Origin: Rhizophagus sp. LPA8_4_AMF
Lineage: Eukaryota; Glomeromycota; Glomeromycetes; Glomerales; Glomeraceae
Direction of reading: 5' to 3'
Assembly (NCBI GenBank): GCA_021464525.1
Contig: JADRCO010000185.1
Span: 1-44,988 of the forward strand
DNA length: 44,988 nucleotides
The stretch's first letter is position 1; every line of letters starts with the position of its first letter. Positions 1 through 11,554 of this stretch are shown here, piece by piece. A program made the translations under genes and the position numbers. The notes beneath the pieces were generated by a model. The model made no database searches. It was not told where the DNA came from and saw only the letters and a list, made by a program, of their open reading frames with translations.

Positions 1-1481
1 TTAAGATAAACTTAACGATATCGATTTTATATCGATTAAAAATATCAAGTTTCTGTAAAGTAGTAGTAACTTTTATTTTTATTAAATTTATAAAAAAAGT
101 AACATAAAATAGTAAAATTACAAACAAAAATTACAAAAGAAATCAAAAATAAAACTAAATAGTCTTCTAACAAAAAATAAACGTAAATTACAAAAAGTAA
201 AAAATAAAATTTTAAAACCAAAAAGAAACGTAAATAAATGCTAAATCGCCCCTATAATATATTTCAACTATAGTAGACGCAACTATACTAACTATCTAAT
301 AATATCAATTCCACCTAAAAGATCAAAGAGACATCTTGCTGAAGCTGCTAAATAGAAGTACTGTTAAACACCTCATAAAACCTGATAAGTGGTCAAACCA
401 AGTGAGACCCTAGGCAACAAATCAGAAATCCAATCAACAGAAGTGACTAAAGAGTCAATATGAGGTGGAGGAGGTAAAGTAGTGGTCAGAGTGTATAAAG
501 CATGTGATGAAAGGGTGGAGCCAGAGCATTTTTGAAGTTGAGTAATACTAAAAGACGATTCCCAATCAGCCTTCTTATAATTGCAAGGTTTTCAAATAAG
601 AATTTGCAAATTTTGTATTTTTCTATTCTTGCATTTAACAAATAATATAAATATTTTAGAAAAAAACTAATGCTTTTAATGAATTCCTTGCAAAATTTTA
701 CACTAGTTTGCAAAAAACTGATTTTAAAAATCTTTAAAAATGATGGAATAAATTATAATTTATTAAATTAACCAATAATATTAAAGTGCGATTTTTTCCA
801 AAATCACGTGATTGTCTGAGCCCCACCTTTTGCTATAGGTCCGCCCATATAATGAATAGGATTTTACTACTAAAAAATTTTTTTTAAGTTCTCAGATCAA
901 TATTTATGAAAAACGGAAATACAAAGGATGTAATGTTAATGATAAAAAAAGTTATGTGATTTTTCATGGGTTATCACTTATCAGGTGGAAAAAATTTTTA
1001 TTGATTGGACAAATTTAACATCACATGACCAAATAAAATAAATCTTTTTGTAACATTCACATGATCCAGCCGTTCATGAGAAACTAAAAATTTTATTTGC
1101 TCAGCCTAACAGGAAAAAGTTCTAATTTTATTTTGATAAAAAATTACCAATTATACATATTTTCCAATGATTTAATCTTTTTGGATTATTCATTTATTAT
1201 AATAATGGAATAATTCCGGGTTGGGGAAAATCGATTATTATTAGCTGCGCCACACACCTCAGAACGTGAGTAAAAAATTTGAGACTGCGGGTTTGTTTTT
1301 TGAGGTGCAGCAAATAATTGCACTAATCCCTTTTTATAATGATGCAGAGTAATTGTTAATGGGATATAAAAAGGGTGGAATTCCTCGCGTCAAATTATAA
1401 TCTTTTCACGCAACTTTCTGTTCATAAGCCTTTTTTTTTTTTTTAAAAAAAAAAATATAATACAAATAAATTAATATATAT
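1..1481. other. Gene-poor AT-rich stretch upstream of the nucleoporin gene
   Basis: No convincing coding exon is seen on either strand; the open frames here are short and unlike the exons found elsewhere in the window. It holds one exact TCACGTGA palindrome at 804-811 and two one-base variants TCACATGA at 1021-1028 and 1057-1064. Near the right end a run of 14 T followed by 11 A (1431-1455) sits just before the first start codon. The first 50 bases contain two ATCGAT palindromes. No repeat family could be named. Confidence 0.6.
1431..1455. promoter_or_regulatory. T14-A11 tract junction before the nucleoporin start
   Basis: Fourteen T are followed directly by eleven A, 26 bp before the ATG at 1482. 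Homopolymer dA:dT tracts are known to disfavour nucleosomes in fungal promoters. The same T-then-A arrangement recurs at 8434-8455, 34292-34307 and 35799-35818. A promoter role here is inference. Confidence 0.4.
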
Positions 1482-4400
1482 ATGAGCAGTCAACAAGGAT
1501 TTGGTTTCAATCAAAATTTTCCTTTTGGAAAAAGTAACTATTCTAATTTTTCAAAAAAGAAAATATTTATTTGCAATATAGATCGTATACACCTTTTAAT
1601 AAACTACCATAATTTTAACTTTTATGAAGTAATAAGATTCATTTTTTTTTCATTTTTTTACTTTTATTAGGTGGTTTCCAGAACCCTGTTACAACAACAT
1701 CCACAAATCAGTCATTCGGAACTTGGCAAAGTATGTATTAATATTGGTACAGCGATTTTCAAAATTTTCAACGTAGATTCCTTTTGATTTTTACTAATAG
1801 GTCCTGGTTTCGGTCAACTAGCTCAAACATCTTTTCAACCTGGACCTTCAACTGCATTTGGCGGATTCGGTCAACCACAACCACCAACTAGTTTTGGATT
1901 TGGGCCATCATCTGGAAGCGGATTTGGATTTCCGGGACCTTCAAGTGGGTTTAACACGCAACAAAATGCTGCTCCATTTGGTATTCCAGGTCCTTCCAAC
2001 GCAACTAGTCAAGGTATGATGTTTATAAATGCTTGTAATTAATCAACTGTAATTATTAATATTTTACTAGGTGCTGTATCATCAGTGCCAAACATAGATC
2101 CACGATTGACAGGTACTCGAGAACCAAAATTTGAACCATTCAAAGATAACGAACCAACAGGACTTCAAATATTCCAGAGCATTACGGCGATGAAAGAATA
2201 TCGTAAATGGTCTTCCGAGGTTAAAATCTATTTTTTTTAAATTAATTTTCGTAACGGAATATTGACTCATATTTTATGTTTTAGGAATTGCGATTATATG
2301 ATTACGAACTTAATCGTCGTCCCGGAGTTCAACAACCACAAATAACTCAACCTGCACAATCCGTGCCATCTACTATAAATACGACAACAACAATACCGTT
2401 TCAATTTGCACAGCAACAGCAACAACAACAACAACAGCAACAGCAACAACCATTTTTCCAACAGCAATTCCCGCAACAACCACAACAACCACAACCACCA
2501 CCACAACCACCACAACCACCACAACCTCCACAACCATTTCTCCAACAGCCATTCGTACAACCACAACCACAACCACAAAATGTACAAGTACAACAATTTA
2601 CGCAACAACCAACTACACAACCACAATTTCCGTTTCAACAAACTCCAACCACGACAGGGACTTTGAATCCGTTTAACTACCAATATACTGGTAATCTTTA
2701 TTATAGGTTGCATGGAACTAACAGTCCTCCACCGCTTGTGTTTGAAACAAAACTTAAACCAAAAGCTGACAAGGGAAAAGGTAAGGGTGAGTACGTATTG
2801 TTAACTGTTCGAATTTTTATCATTTATACGATAAATCGATTTTTTATTTATTTCCTTTTAAAGAATTTCAATCACAACAACAGCTTGGGACAACAACGGG
2901 ACCTTCAAGCGGAATCTCAAATTTTTCATTCGTTGGAACAATTGGTGATATGTCTAAAACCTCAGGGGGAAGCCAAATTCTGAAGACGACCTTGGTTCCA
3001 ACATTCTCAGCACCTAGTGCGCTACAAACTACAACCACTACTCAATCGCCTACATCGACTCTCACAGCCCCCATAATAACAGCATCAAATACTGTCACGA
3101 CAAAGCCTACTATTACGGCAGGACTAACGAAACTGTCAAATACAGGACCTTCTATTACGAATGAACAGCCAAAAGAAGATTCTGATGATGAGGCGGAGCT
3201 CATTACAGAGAAGAAGACCCGTACAACTCCACTTTCTCCTGAGGATGAAAAGGTCCTTAAAGAGTCGGATTTCCCTCGTAGGAAAAGAAGAGAGCCGATT
3301 TATCATAATGGAATTTTGTCAAAAGATGATATCAAGGAACCTACATGGGGATACCAAAAATCTTACAGAAGGATTGTTCCTAATATACATAATATTGGTA
3401 ATTCTAAGAAAGACTTACTGGAACAACTTAAGATCAGGGACAAACCTATTGCTACTTCGAAAAGCCTTACAAACACGACGGAGGCTAATAAAAAGAAAGT
3501 ACCGGGTTCAGAGGTCCCTCCAGAGAGCGATGTAGAAGCCCGACTTGTATATGAGTTACTTCTCAAACCACGGCGGGATGGACCATACGCATATAGAGGG
3601 GAATATGATGGTACTTGGTCTCCCCTTTATGGGGATGGGAGAAATGAAAAGCCCAAGTTGGAACCTTTGAAATGGAAACAACAATCATATTATAAAGAAT
3701 ATGTTAAAGATGTTAAAAGAACAAGATTTCCAATTACAGACGAAAGATATGAAGCTCCTAGTTGGTGGGATAAGCATCCTTATAAACCAGTTCCAAAAGA
3801 GTTAACTAAAGATATGGATCAATACGATCTTTCCCGAGAAGCTTTTGCTGAAGATATTGTGACGAAGATGGGACTTAGACCTGATCCTCCAAAAGGTAAA
3901 GCTTTTAATGTTTTAAAGAAAGATTTAATGATAATTTATTTAATTAATTTTAATTTAATTTTTGCTTTTATTAGTTCAAATTGACGCACTTAGTAAACAA
4001 GTAGCTGTAAAACTTGTCCGCGTACAGAAAAAGCCCGTCGAATGGACAGAAACCAAAATAGTCACTGAACCTTGTAACTGCTGTAGTGCAATGGTTCAAA
4101 AATCCAAGGAAGAGAAAATGTTCTTTCATAAACTTCATAATCCACGTAAGTAACGATTTATCATTTGATTTTTGAAGTTTTATTAAATCTGATTTATATA
4201 CTCTTTTTTAAAATTTAGTTATTGGAGGTTTCGAATCACAACCACTAAATCAACCTTGGGTTTTCGTATACGCGGCATTACCTGGAGAATTTGAAGACCG
4301 GACTCCAACTTACGCAGAGCTGCTTAATAAATATAAATCAGGCATTCCTCAGCGCAACATGTATATTCTTGATGAACCGCCAAGGATGCCACGGATCGAT

Positions 4401-4724
4401 TTGAGCAACATTATCGAGGGAGAGATTGAATTTTCTAAAATCGTGAAGGAAGATGTTCATAAAATTTGTCATCAAGATAAAAAATGTGATTGTCCGTATG
4501 CGAAGAAAGAACCAGAAGTAAAACAAACACCGACCATCCCAAGATCACATTTCTATTGTTATGAGCGTCTTGGCAAAAAGCCAAGAGAAAACAAGCCAAC
4601 TACCTTTGAAATGATCCATGGTTATCAACCCTTTAGCAAACAAAAGACCCCTGAGACCGATGAGAATAAACCTACTAAACAACATCGGATTCTCGTGCCT
4701 CCTCAAGATTATGATGAATTTTAA
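1482..4724 (+). CDS. FG-repeat nucleoporin-like protein with Nup98-type GLEBS motif
   Basis: Eight exons keep phase across GT-AG introns: 1482-1533, 1671-1730, 1801-2013, 2071-2219, 2285-2780, 2864-3895, 3975-4145 and 4219-4724, giving 892 aa. Residues 1-108 are Gly/Phe-rich with many GF, FG and GFGF pairs, as in FG nucleoporins. Residues about 135-170 contain SITAMKEY followed by EELRLYDYELNRR, a close match to the GLEBS motif by which Nup98/Nup116 bind Gle2/Rae1 in mRNA export. Then comes a poly-Gln and Pro/Gln tract (about 201-285) and a Thr/Ser-rich stretch. The remaining ~550 aa are folded-looking, with two Cys clusters (CNCC near 700, CxxxxxCDC near 808). I do not recognise that half, and I see no Nup98 autoproteolytic domain (no HFS cleavage motif). 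Exon 5 may also end at 2786. Location at the nuclear pore is inferred from FG plus GLEBS. Confidence 0.75.
2411..2600 (+). repeat. Coding CAA/CAG then CAACCA repeat (poly-Gln, Pro-Gln)
   Basis: A run of CAA/CAG codons is followed by CAACCA and CCACAACCACC units inside exon 5 of the nucleoporin gene. It encodes poly-Gln and then a Gln-Pro-Pro low-complexity linker. The frame stays open, so this is coding low complexity, likely variable in length between strains. Leucine- and valine-rich open frames on the opposite strand are its shadow. Confidence 0.85.
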
Positions 4725-4878
4725 ATAAAAAATTCGCTTTTTTGGGCAGCAAATGGTACTGACATCCTTGTCGTGCAGCCTGGGTATGAGTATAAATTGG
4801 TCCTAAAAAGGAAATCACTCAAAGACAAAATTTATGTATTTATATGTTACATTCTATGGAAAGTCATCCTGGTCAAAA

Positions 4879-4922
4879 GGTTGATGTCCAGACATCAACC
4901 GGCATGATGTTTTAAACATCAT
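4879..4922. repeat. Pair of short perfect inverted repeats
   Basis: GGTTGATGTC at 4879-4888 is repeated inverted at 4891-4900 with a 2-nt spacer. Right after it, ATGATGTTT at 4904-4912 is inverted at 4914-4922 with a 1-nt spacer. Both arms share the word GATGT. They could fold in RNA near the 3' end of the nucleoporin transcript, or be a remnant of a small palindromic repeat. Confidence 0.6.
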
Positions 4923-5066
4923 CATCATGATGTACAAAAAATAGCGACAGGTACCAATATAATCATTTGTAAAATAAATTAAAAAACCAAATTAGAAATT
5001 TAAGCGTAAAAGACGAACGAATATTTCTTTTATGATTTCATTAGATAATTTTATAATTTTGAAACA

Positions 5067-5074
5067 TCACGTGA
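5067..5074. promoter_or_regulatory. TCACGTGA site, 81 bp before the zinc-finger gene
   Basis: Exact 8-bp palindrome with the CACGTG E-box core bound by bHLH factors such as Cbf1. It stands 81 bp upstream of the ATG at 5155. See the finding on this shared promoter motif. Confidence 0.5.
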
Positions 5075-5154
5075 AATATTATGATAATCATTAATTAAAA
5101 AAAATTTTCATATTTAAAATTTCCTTTACAAACGAACGGTTTGAGTAAAAAACA

Positions 5155-5660
5155 ATGTTAAGACCTACGCGTTTGTTGCTTCAAAGAACAATAATGTTCG
5201 TTCGTCAAATAACCCTTGTAACTAGTAATAATAATACTCTTCTCTTCAATGGAACGAATGGAATGAGAATTTTACCAATATTTACTATGGTACATGTTTA
5301 TACATGTTAAAGACTTGCTTTGTCACTTTCATTGAATTTTTTAATTAATTAAGCGTATAATGTATTATCTGAAAGGATCATGTTAGAAGAAGAAACATAT
5401 ACCATGGAAAACCATCTAGAGTATATGATGAAAGACCTGGTGATTGGATTTGTGAAGAATGTGGTTTTAGAAATTTTTCTTATAGAACTAACTGTTTTAA
5501 ATGTGATAGTAAACCTAAACATCGTGAATTAGTTGCAGGAGACTGGATATGCCCCAATTGTAAATTTTATAATTTTAAATTTAGAATGGAATGTTTTAAA
5601 TGTCATACACCTTCTCCTGATACGGATAAAAACGAAGAAAATCTCGGAAGGGAATTTTAA
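5155..5660 (+). CDS. Protein with two RanBP2-type zinc fingers
   Basis: Two exons, 5155-5289 and 5376-5660 (phase 0), give 139 aa. Two RanBP2-type fingers follow each other in exon 2, each of the form W-x-C-x2-C-x3-N-x6-C-x2-C: GDWICEECGFRNF...CFKC and GDWICPNCKFYNF...CFKC. Such fingers bind single-stranded RNA or ubiquitin; which applies here cannot be read from the sequence. The first ~45 residues are rich in Arg, Leu, Thr and Ile and have no acidic residue, which looks like a mitochondrial presequence (inference). The acceptor at 5375 was chosen because the stronger-looking TTAG at 5386 would break the frame. The gene is convergent with the next one, 146 bp apart. Confidence 0.8.
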
Positions 5661-5806
5661 ATTAGTTCATTTTTCGTTTGATTAATTTAGTAAAATAAAT
5701 ATTCTTTATATACAGTTATTAAATTACAAATTTTATGAATCTTTTGTATAAAAATCATTCCGATTTAATCTACACTACTTATAATCTTTAATTTATCCCT
5801 TTTGAA

Positions 5807-7025
5807 TTAATCCTTTTCATTTCTTTCATCAGAAAGATTTTTATCAGAAAGATTTTTATCATTTCCATTTCCATTATTTCCATTAGGTTCATTATTGGTT
5901 CCACCATTATCATCTCCACCGTCAACCCAAACTTCTATAGCCTTTTTTACATTATCTTGCATAATATGAACTGCATCCATACGTTGTACACTTTCATAAA
6001 ATCTCTTAAAAAAGGAAGACTGAGTTCCATCACTCCATGATTCTAAATATCTTTTTGCAAATTGATATCCAGGAGTAAAAGCGCGTTTTATTATTCGCAT
6101 TGCTACAAAATAACATTGCAATTAAAATTAGAAATAATTTGACTTAGAAACAGAATTTTTTTTTTGTATAAATTTTTAGAGTAACAAGAAATTACTAACT
6201 TTCTGATTTGGTTTTCTCAAATTTTTCGCCAAGATCCAGTTCATATTCTTCTCTGTAAATAAACAACAAAAATATTAATAATTTACATGCAAACATAGAT
6301 ATGTATATTCAAAATATTATACTAACGGGTTATTCTGGATCCATGTGGATCGATTTGAAATTTCATCGTACTTCATACCTAAGTAAAAGAAAGAAAGTAA
6401 ATAACAATTCTAATCGTGTAAACAATAGACCCTGATAGAGTTATCATATAATACCTTCAGTATGTTTCTGACATACTTCCAATCCTTTTATATAATACAA
6501 ATAATATCCATCCAGAAAATTTCTTGGTACTTTACGTTCTTCTCCATTTTCACCTTTACTATATAATACTTGAGCAACATTTTTAACTTCATGTTTGTTA
6601 TGATGATCATTTAATTCTTCTTTAACCACTATTCTTTTTTTTAATAAATCATTCTTGAATTGATTATTAAATTTTCTAAAACATAACATTCTACATTCCG
6701 GTATAACCGATTTATCCCGATTTAAATCATTTTGTTTACACCATTGAATACAAAATTCATCCCATTTTGGTTGTGGTGATTCCAATTCATTATTATAATC
6801 CCTATTTGGTGGTATGGTAGAAGGATTGGTGAGTGGACTTATATAAATATTTCTAAAATTTGTTCGAAAATTAAAAATTGGTAGTGTTATAGGCTGTGTT
6901 GGTAATGTATCAGGCGGTTGTGAGTTGCCTTCTTCAACGTCAGGAGGAATAGAATTATCTGGTAATTCATATTGTTGTTCTTCCTCCGTCTTGTCTTGAG
7001 TTTTTGAACTAGTAGGAATAGTCAT
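5807..7025 (-). CDS. Unknown conserved-looking protein with twin CX3C motif
   Basis: Exons on the minus strand are 7025-6455, 6378-6327, 6252-6200 and 6102-5807, all in phase, giving 323 aa. The N-terminal ~110 residues are Pro/Thr/Glu-rich and probably disordered. Around residues 115-140 lie CIQWC and CRMLC, two CX3C motifs 15 residues apart, the spacing type seen in small Tim and other intermembrane-space disulphide proteins. A basic, aromatic region follows (GYQFAKRYLESW, FFKRFYESVQRMD), and the tail is Gly/Asn/Asp-rich with a repeated KNLSD. I do not recognise the family. Mitochondrial import is one possibility suggested only by the twin CX3C; no clear membrane segment is seen. TCACGTGA lies 67 bp before the start codon. 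Confidence 0.7.
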
Positions 7026-7091
7026 TTTGTAATTAATTCAAAGAACAAAATTTTGACTAAACACAGATTTTATATGGTTAATATAATATAA

Positions 7092-7099
7092 TCACGTGA
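7092..7099. promoter_or_regulatory. TCACGTGA site, 67 bp before the twin-CX3C gene
   Basis: Exact palindrome upstream of the minus-strand start codon at 7025. No other gene starts nearby, so it is assigned to that promoter. Confidence 0.5.
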
Positions 7100-7325
7100 A
7101 GATGGTAAAATTTTATTGGAATTTCTATTAGCAAATTGTACTTTTTTTAGTAGTGTAATAATTTGTATATACTTAAAACTTCCTTTAGTATTTATATACA
7201 ATTATGTAATGATAAAAACCAATAATTTATAGAAAAAAAGAACGAATCGAAGGAAATCTATATAAAGATGAAAATAAAAATAATATACATGATTTTCTTA
7301 CATTTTTTTTTTAACAAAAAAAAAG

Positions 7326-10300
7326 TTAACCTAAAGCCTTTTTTAAATCATTCCATTTCCTTTGTAATACCTCTCTTTCATTTTCACTTTCAGCATATCT
7401 CATTTTACTTTCAATTAACATATTTTCTAAATTTGCTAATTGATCTTCTAAGAGATTATTCTTTTGTACAAGATTAATATTTTTTTCGGCTAAAATATTC
7501 ATTTCTTCCCTTAATTTAGCTTCGATTTCTGCTGGTTGAAGTTCAACTATTTTACGTAATTCTTCTACTGTTGAATGTAGTTCTTTATTTTCATCATTTG
7601 ATTTTGCTAACTCCATTCTAGTATTAATTAGTTCATTAGCTAATTCTACGTGTTCTCTATTAAGTGTTTGTAGACTACTTTCTAATTGTTTGACACGACT
7701 TGATAATTGAATGTTATTTGACCGTAATTTTTCTATTGCTTCAGCTTCTGCTAATAACTTTCTTTTTTCAGCTTCTTGATGTGCATAATATGCCTGTTGA
7801 TATTTATTTAACTTTTTAGGAGTAATCCGTATATCATATGCATCTTTAACGAAATCGTTAGTATGATATTGTGTTTCTTTGACCAGTTGGGCTAAAACTC
7901 CGGTATGGTTAATCTGATGAAAAAAGTTTTAACTTAGAGAAAAAAAAAAGAAATAATAATAATAACAATAAAATTACTATGATATAAACCTGATAATTTT
8001 CAAATAATCCACTTTTTAAATATTCTAAAAGTGTTTCAAATTCCATTTCTACAATTCTTTTTTCATTTTTCTTTAATAGTGCAATACTAAATCGGAATAT
8101 AGCTTCAATTCCCTCAGTGAAAATAGTATCATATATCCTAAAAACTAAAGATAAAGGGAATTTATATGCAAAAAGTGTCATAAACCACTGTGAAGCATAC
8201 ATTGAGGAATTTATTCCTTGTGCCTGTAAGTGATTGTGAACTTTAGGAAGCATTTCTTCAACAAGTCGATCAAATTGATAAAGACGAAGCTGCAAACCGT
8301 CCATGCCGGGTAAAAAGTGACTTCGCATATTATAAAATGTCATTAATTTAACAAGAACACAGAACGCTTCTTCATCAGGCATCTACATACAAACATATAA
8401 TAAATCAATAAAGGGATAATTAATTTTTTTTTCTTTTTTTTTTAAAAAAAAAAAAGCTGACTTACATTTAAAAGTAAAGGCCCAACAACAAAGGATATTC
8501 CTTGGCAATATCCAACTTCTGTATCATAAAGTGAGTATGCCTTTACTACATTGAATAATCCTTCTTGTCCTAAGCCGTCTTGGTCTTTAAAAAATTCATG
8601 TTTAGGAAAAGTCCTATTTAAATCTCTCATTATCATTTTTTCGTGAGTACTTGTTTCCTTTAACAATTGTGCATAAGTTGACTCTAATTCACTGTCTTTA
8701 GATTTTGACATAAGTTGCCATATCATACCACGCAAAGCTTGCGGAATCCCTTTCTGGATCATTTTTGATAATTGACGCGGCTGTGTCCTTGCAACTGTTT
8801 CATAATCAGAAATTATTTGACCCCAAAAGTCTAAAAAAGAAAAGAAAGAATAATTATAAAATTGTTTAAATTCAAATAACCATAAATTACATAAATTAAT
8901 AATTTACCCCAATCGATATCGTCGTCTATCTGAGCTTCATGTTGCACACGTTCGAAGCTAGCCTTTAATTCGGCAATCCCTTGTAGAGACATTCTTTTTG
9001 CTTTTGGGTCTTCTTGTAAAAGTTGGTTTTCCCGTTCAAGCCTTGCTAATAATAAATCATAATTAGAACCAGTAGATGTCATTGATACAGTTGACATACG
9101 ACGGGAATCACTGCTACTGCTACTTTTTGATGATGCTGAAGTAACAGTAGAAGTGGTTGAACGTGGACTAAAAAAAGTAGAAATTGATTTTAACGAAGTG
9201 GGTGTTTTTGGGAAACCCCAATCAGAAAGATTCCATTCTTTAAGTGAATCATGATTATTTGAAGATTCATCATCTAAAGAAATATCATTTAATTCTGGAT
9301 TCTCCCTAAGAGAGGCTACAGAAATACGATTTAAAGCATTTTTTTCTAAAATTGTATTTTTGTCTTCTCTCTCACTCGTAAGGTCGACTGATTGATACAT
9401 TGAAATTGAAGAAAAACTACTAGGTTTTGAGATAAAAGATTCGGTCATTGAATCTCTTACACTTTGATTGTATTCAGAAGAAAATGAAGAAAAACTGGTA
9501 TTAATTGGCAAAATTCCCGGTTTATGATCCGGAATATTTTGCAGATTTTCTCCATTATAATTAACATTGAAATTAATGTTATCTGATTTCTTATTTTCTA
9601 ATTCCTCCGAAGATTCTAACATTACTTTATTATCAACAATAGTATCTGAAATAATTTCCGTAGGAGAATTCTCCACCAATTTCTTATTAAGCTTATCGCT
9701 TTTTTCTTCTATTTTATTATTTTCACCAGATTTGTCTTCAGTTTCTTCTGAGGAACTATTTGAAGTCTTTTCTATCAAATTATTAACATTTTTATCCAAA
9801 GATTTACCTAATTTATCTTCACCGGAATCATCTTCGGATTTATCAAGTGTACTAGGCAATACCTCTTCAAGGGAGCTTTCAACTTCAGTCGTTACGGTAT
9901 CCAATTTCTCTTTACCGGAACCAGTACTTATTTTATCTTGTTCTATGGGTCTAAAAATTTTTTCACCGTTTTCTAAGAATTCATCTTTTTCATATGATGT
10001 ATCACTTTCGTGGTCAGAAACATTAAAATTTTCCTTTTCTGATACATCTGTTTGAAAAGAATCGGTACTAGAAGTACGGCTTGCATTCTCACGTCTTGAT
10101 TGTGCTGTAATTGGTGAAATAACTATATCAGTTTTTTCATCGGTTTTTTTTTCATTTGAAACTTCACCACTTGAAGACGTATTAGAAATAGAATTTTGAC
10201 CTTGGTCACTATAAGTGGTAGAAGAAGTAGTATTTTCAACTTTATTCTCCCCAGTTGAAATTTCAGTTCTTGATTCTACATTTGATGAAATTTCGGGTTT

Positions 10301-10654
10301 TTCATCAACACTTGAAACGTCATTATTTGAAGACACACAAGAAATTAAAGTTTGACCTTGAACGTCAGAAGAAATATTAGTATTATTGTCAACTTTTTTT
10401 TCTTGGGTTAAATCAATTTCCTTTTGTTCTGATTCTTCATAATCACTCTCGTAATTTGAAGTGTAATCATTATAATCATATGGATCATTCTCTTCAACAT
10501 CAACTTGACTACCATAAGCATCAGCAAAGTTGTCAACTTCGGAATCATTTTCTTCGTCGAGTGTAATATGTTTAAAGTTTGAATTTGTCGGAACCTCAGT
10601 AATAGCATGTTCATTTTTTGTCGATTCAATAGTTCCTTTATCAATTTCTGTCAT
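7326..10654 (-). CDS. TBC-domain Rab GTPase-activating protein (Gyp5/EVI5-like)
   Basis: Exons 10654-8908, 8830-8466, 8382-7990 and 7913-7326 are joined in phase and give 1030 aa. Residues 1-~580 are an acidic, Ser/Glu/Asp-rich disordered arm. The TBC domain begins near residue 605 (GIPQALRGMIWQLM). It has both catalytic fingers: the arginine finger in IMRDLNR (R655) and the glutamine finger in YCQG (Q692), so it should be an active GAP that switches off a Rab GTPase. The domain continues through exon 3 and is followed in exon 4 by a ~190-residue coiled coil. TBC followed by coiled coil is the layout of Gyp5/Gyl1 and EVI5, which act in polarised exocytosis and Golgi-endosome traffic; the exact Rab cannot be told. 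A T10-A12 tract fills part of intron 2. Confidence 0.9.
8434..8455. repeat. T10-A12 tract junction within a TBC gene intron
   Basis: Ten T are followed by twelve A, ten bases from the exon 2 boundary at 8466 (minus-strand donor side). In the pre-mRNA this would be able to fold on itself next to the splice donor. Confidence 0.5.
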
Positions 10655-11554
10655 CTTGTCTTTATATTAAGTTGTTAAACTTTTAAAACTGGTCAACTAA
10701 AATTTATAAATAAAATGTTGGTTGGCAATCAAAAGGCCCAAGCTCTTGTTGCATACCAAATGGAAATGGGAAATGTAATTTTAAGAAAAATTAGAATTGG
10801 TAAATTAATTTGTATATATGGTGTATGTAAAGAGAATGGATAAGTTGGAAACCGAATATAATAGGAAAATGTTTCAAAGTTTTTTTATATAATTTTTTCA
10901 TCATCATACAATGACACTTATTTGGAAATTGCATTCTTGCATGGTATTGCCATAATTTCTTTAATGTAAATAAAGTAACAAAGTATTTTATGATTTAAAC
11001 TGGGTAACGATTGTCGTTTTATCATACGGATTAATTATATTTTGACCTGGACTAAGTAATTAGCAATATTAGCAATGCTTTAATTTCAATTTATATATAT
11101 TACATAATTTTGATATTTGCTTTTTGTTCAGTATAGCAGGGGGGGGGGGGGCTGTAAGAGTGCTGTAACCTGTAAGCATGTACTGCTTAACCGTATGATC
11201 TCCGATTGTGTAACACTAATAAAACTAATTTGGAAATTTAAATTTAAGAAATTGATTGTGAGAATGGTATATATAAATATATATATAAAAAAATTTACAA
11301 TTGCAGGGCTAAATCTTATAATAAATCTAATAAATCAATTTTTATTGGAGGTACCCAGTATGCGCCTCATTACATAACTTTAAAATTAGTACCAGTTTTT
11401 TTATTAATATTCAAAGGTTCAGGAAGAAGTATAATTATTTCTAATTTTATATTTATAAAATATTTCCCCTATTTTGGAGTCTCCATCTGTATTTCTGGTA
11501 ATATCAAAACGCTTATAGCTGCGTGTATCAACAAAACAGCGTTTTCTAAAAGAA
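10655..11554. other. Divergent intergenic region with a G13 run
   Basis: It separates the TBC gene (minus) from the SLC41 gene (plus). No coding exon was found. A run of 13 G lies at 11139-11151, striking in such AT-rich DNA. No TCACGTGA was seen here. Confidence 0.55.
11139..11151 (+). repeat. Homopolymer run of 13 G
   Basis: Thirteen consecutive G in a region otherwise over 70% A+T, about 400 bp before the SLC41 start. It may be a hypervariable homopolymer or an assembly weak spot; a single G-run of this length could also join an intermolecular G-quadruplex. Confidence 0.8.

Larger units (their letters stand above)
4725..5154. other. Intergenic region with two adjacent palindromes and a TCACGTGA site
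   Basis: No coding exon is seen. Two hairpin-capable palindromes stand almost back to back at 4879-4900 and 4904-4922, and an exact TCACGTGA lies at 5067-5074. The region holds the 3' end of the nucleoporin transcript and the promoter of the zinc-finger gene. Confidence 0.6.

Noticed and set aside
1-60. ATCGAT-containing start of the window considered as an element terminus
   Set aside because: Only two short palindromes, no matching inverted or direct repeat and no element genes nearby.
2294-2713. Leucine- and valine-rich open frames opposite and in other frames of the poly-Gln region
   Set aside because: They are reading-frame shadows of the CAA/CAG and CCA repeats of the nucleoporin exon; splice phase and GLEBS conservation support only the plus-strand frame.
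9567-10055. Serine/leucine-rich plus-strand open frame
   Set aside because: Antisense of the low-complexity acidic arm of the TBC protein; no domain, and the minus frame is continuous with a real TBC domain.
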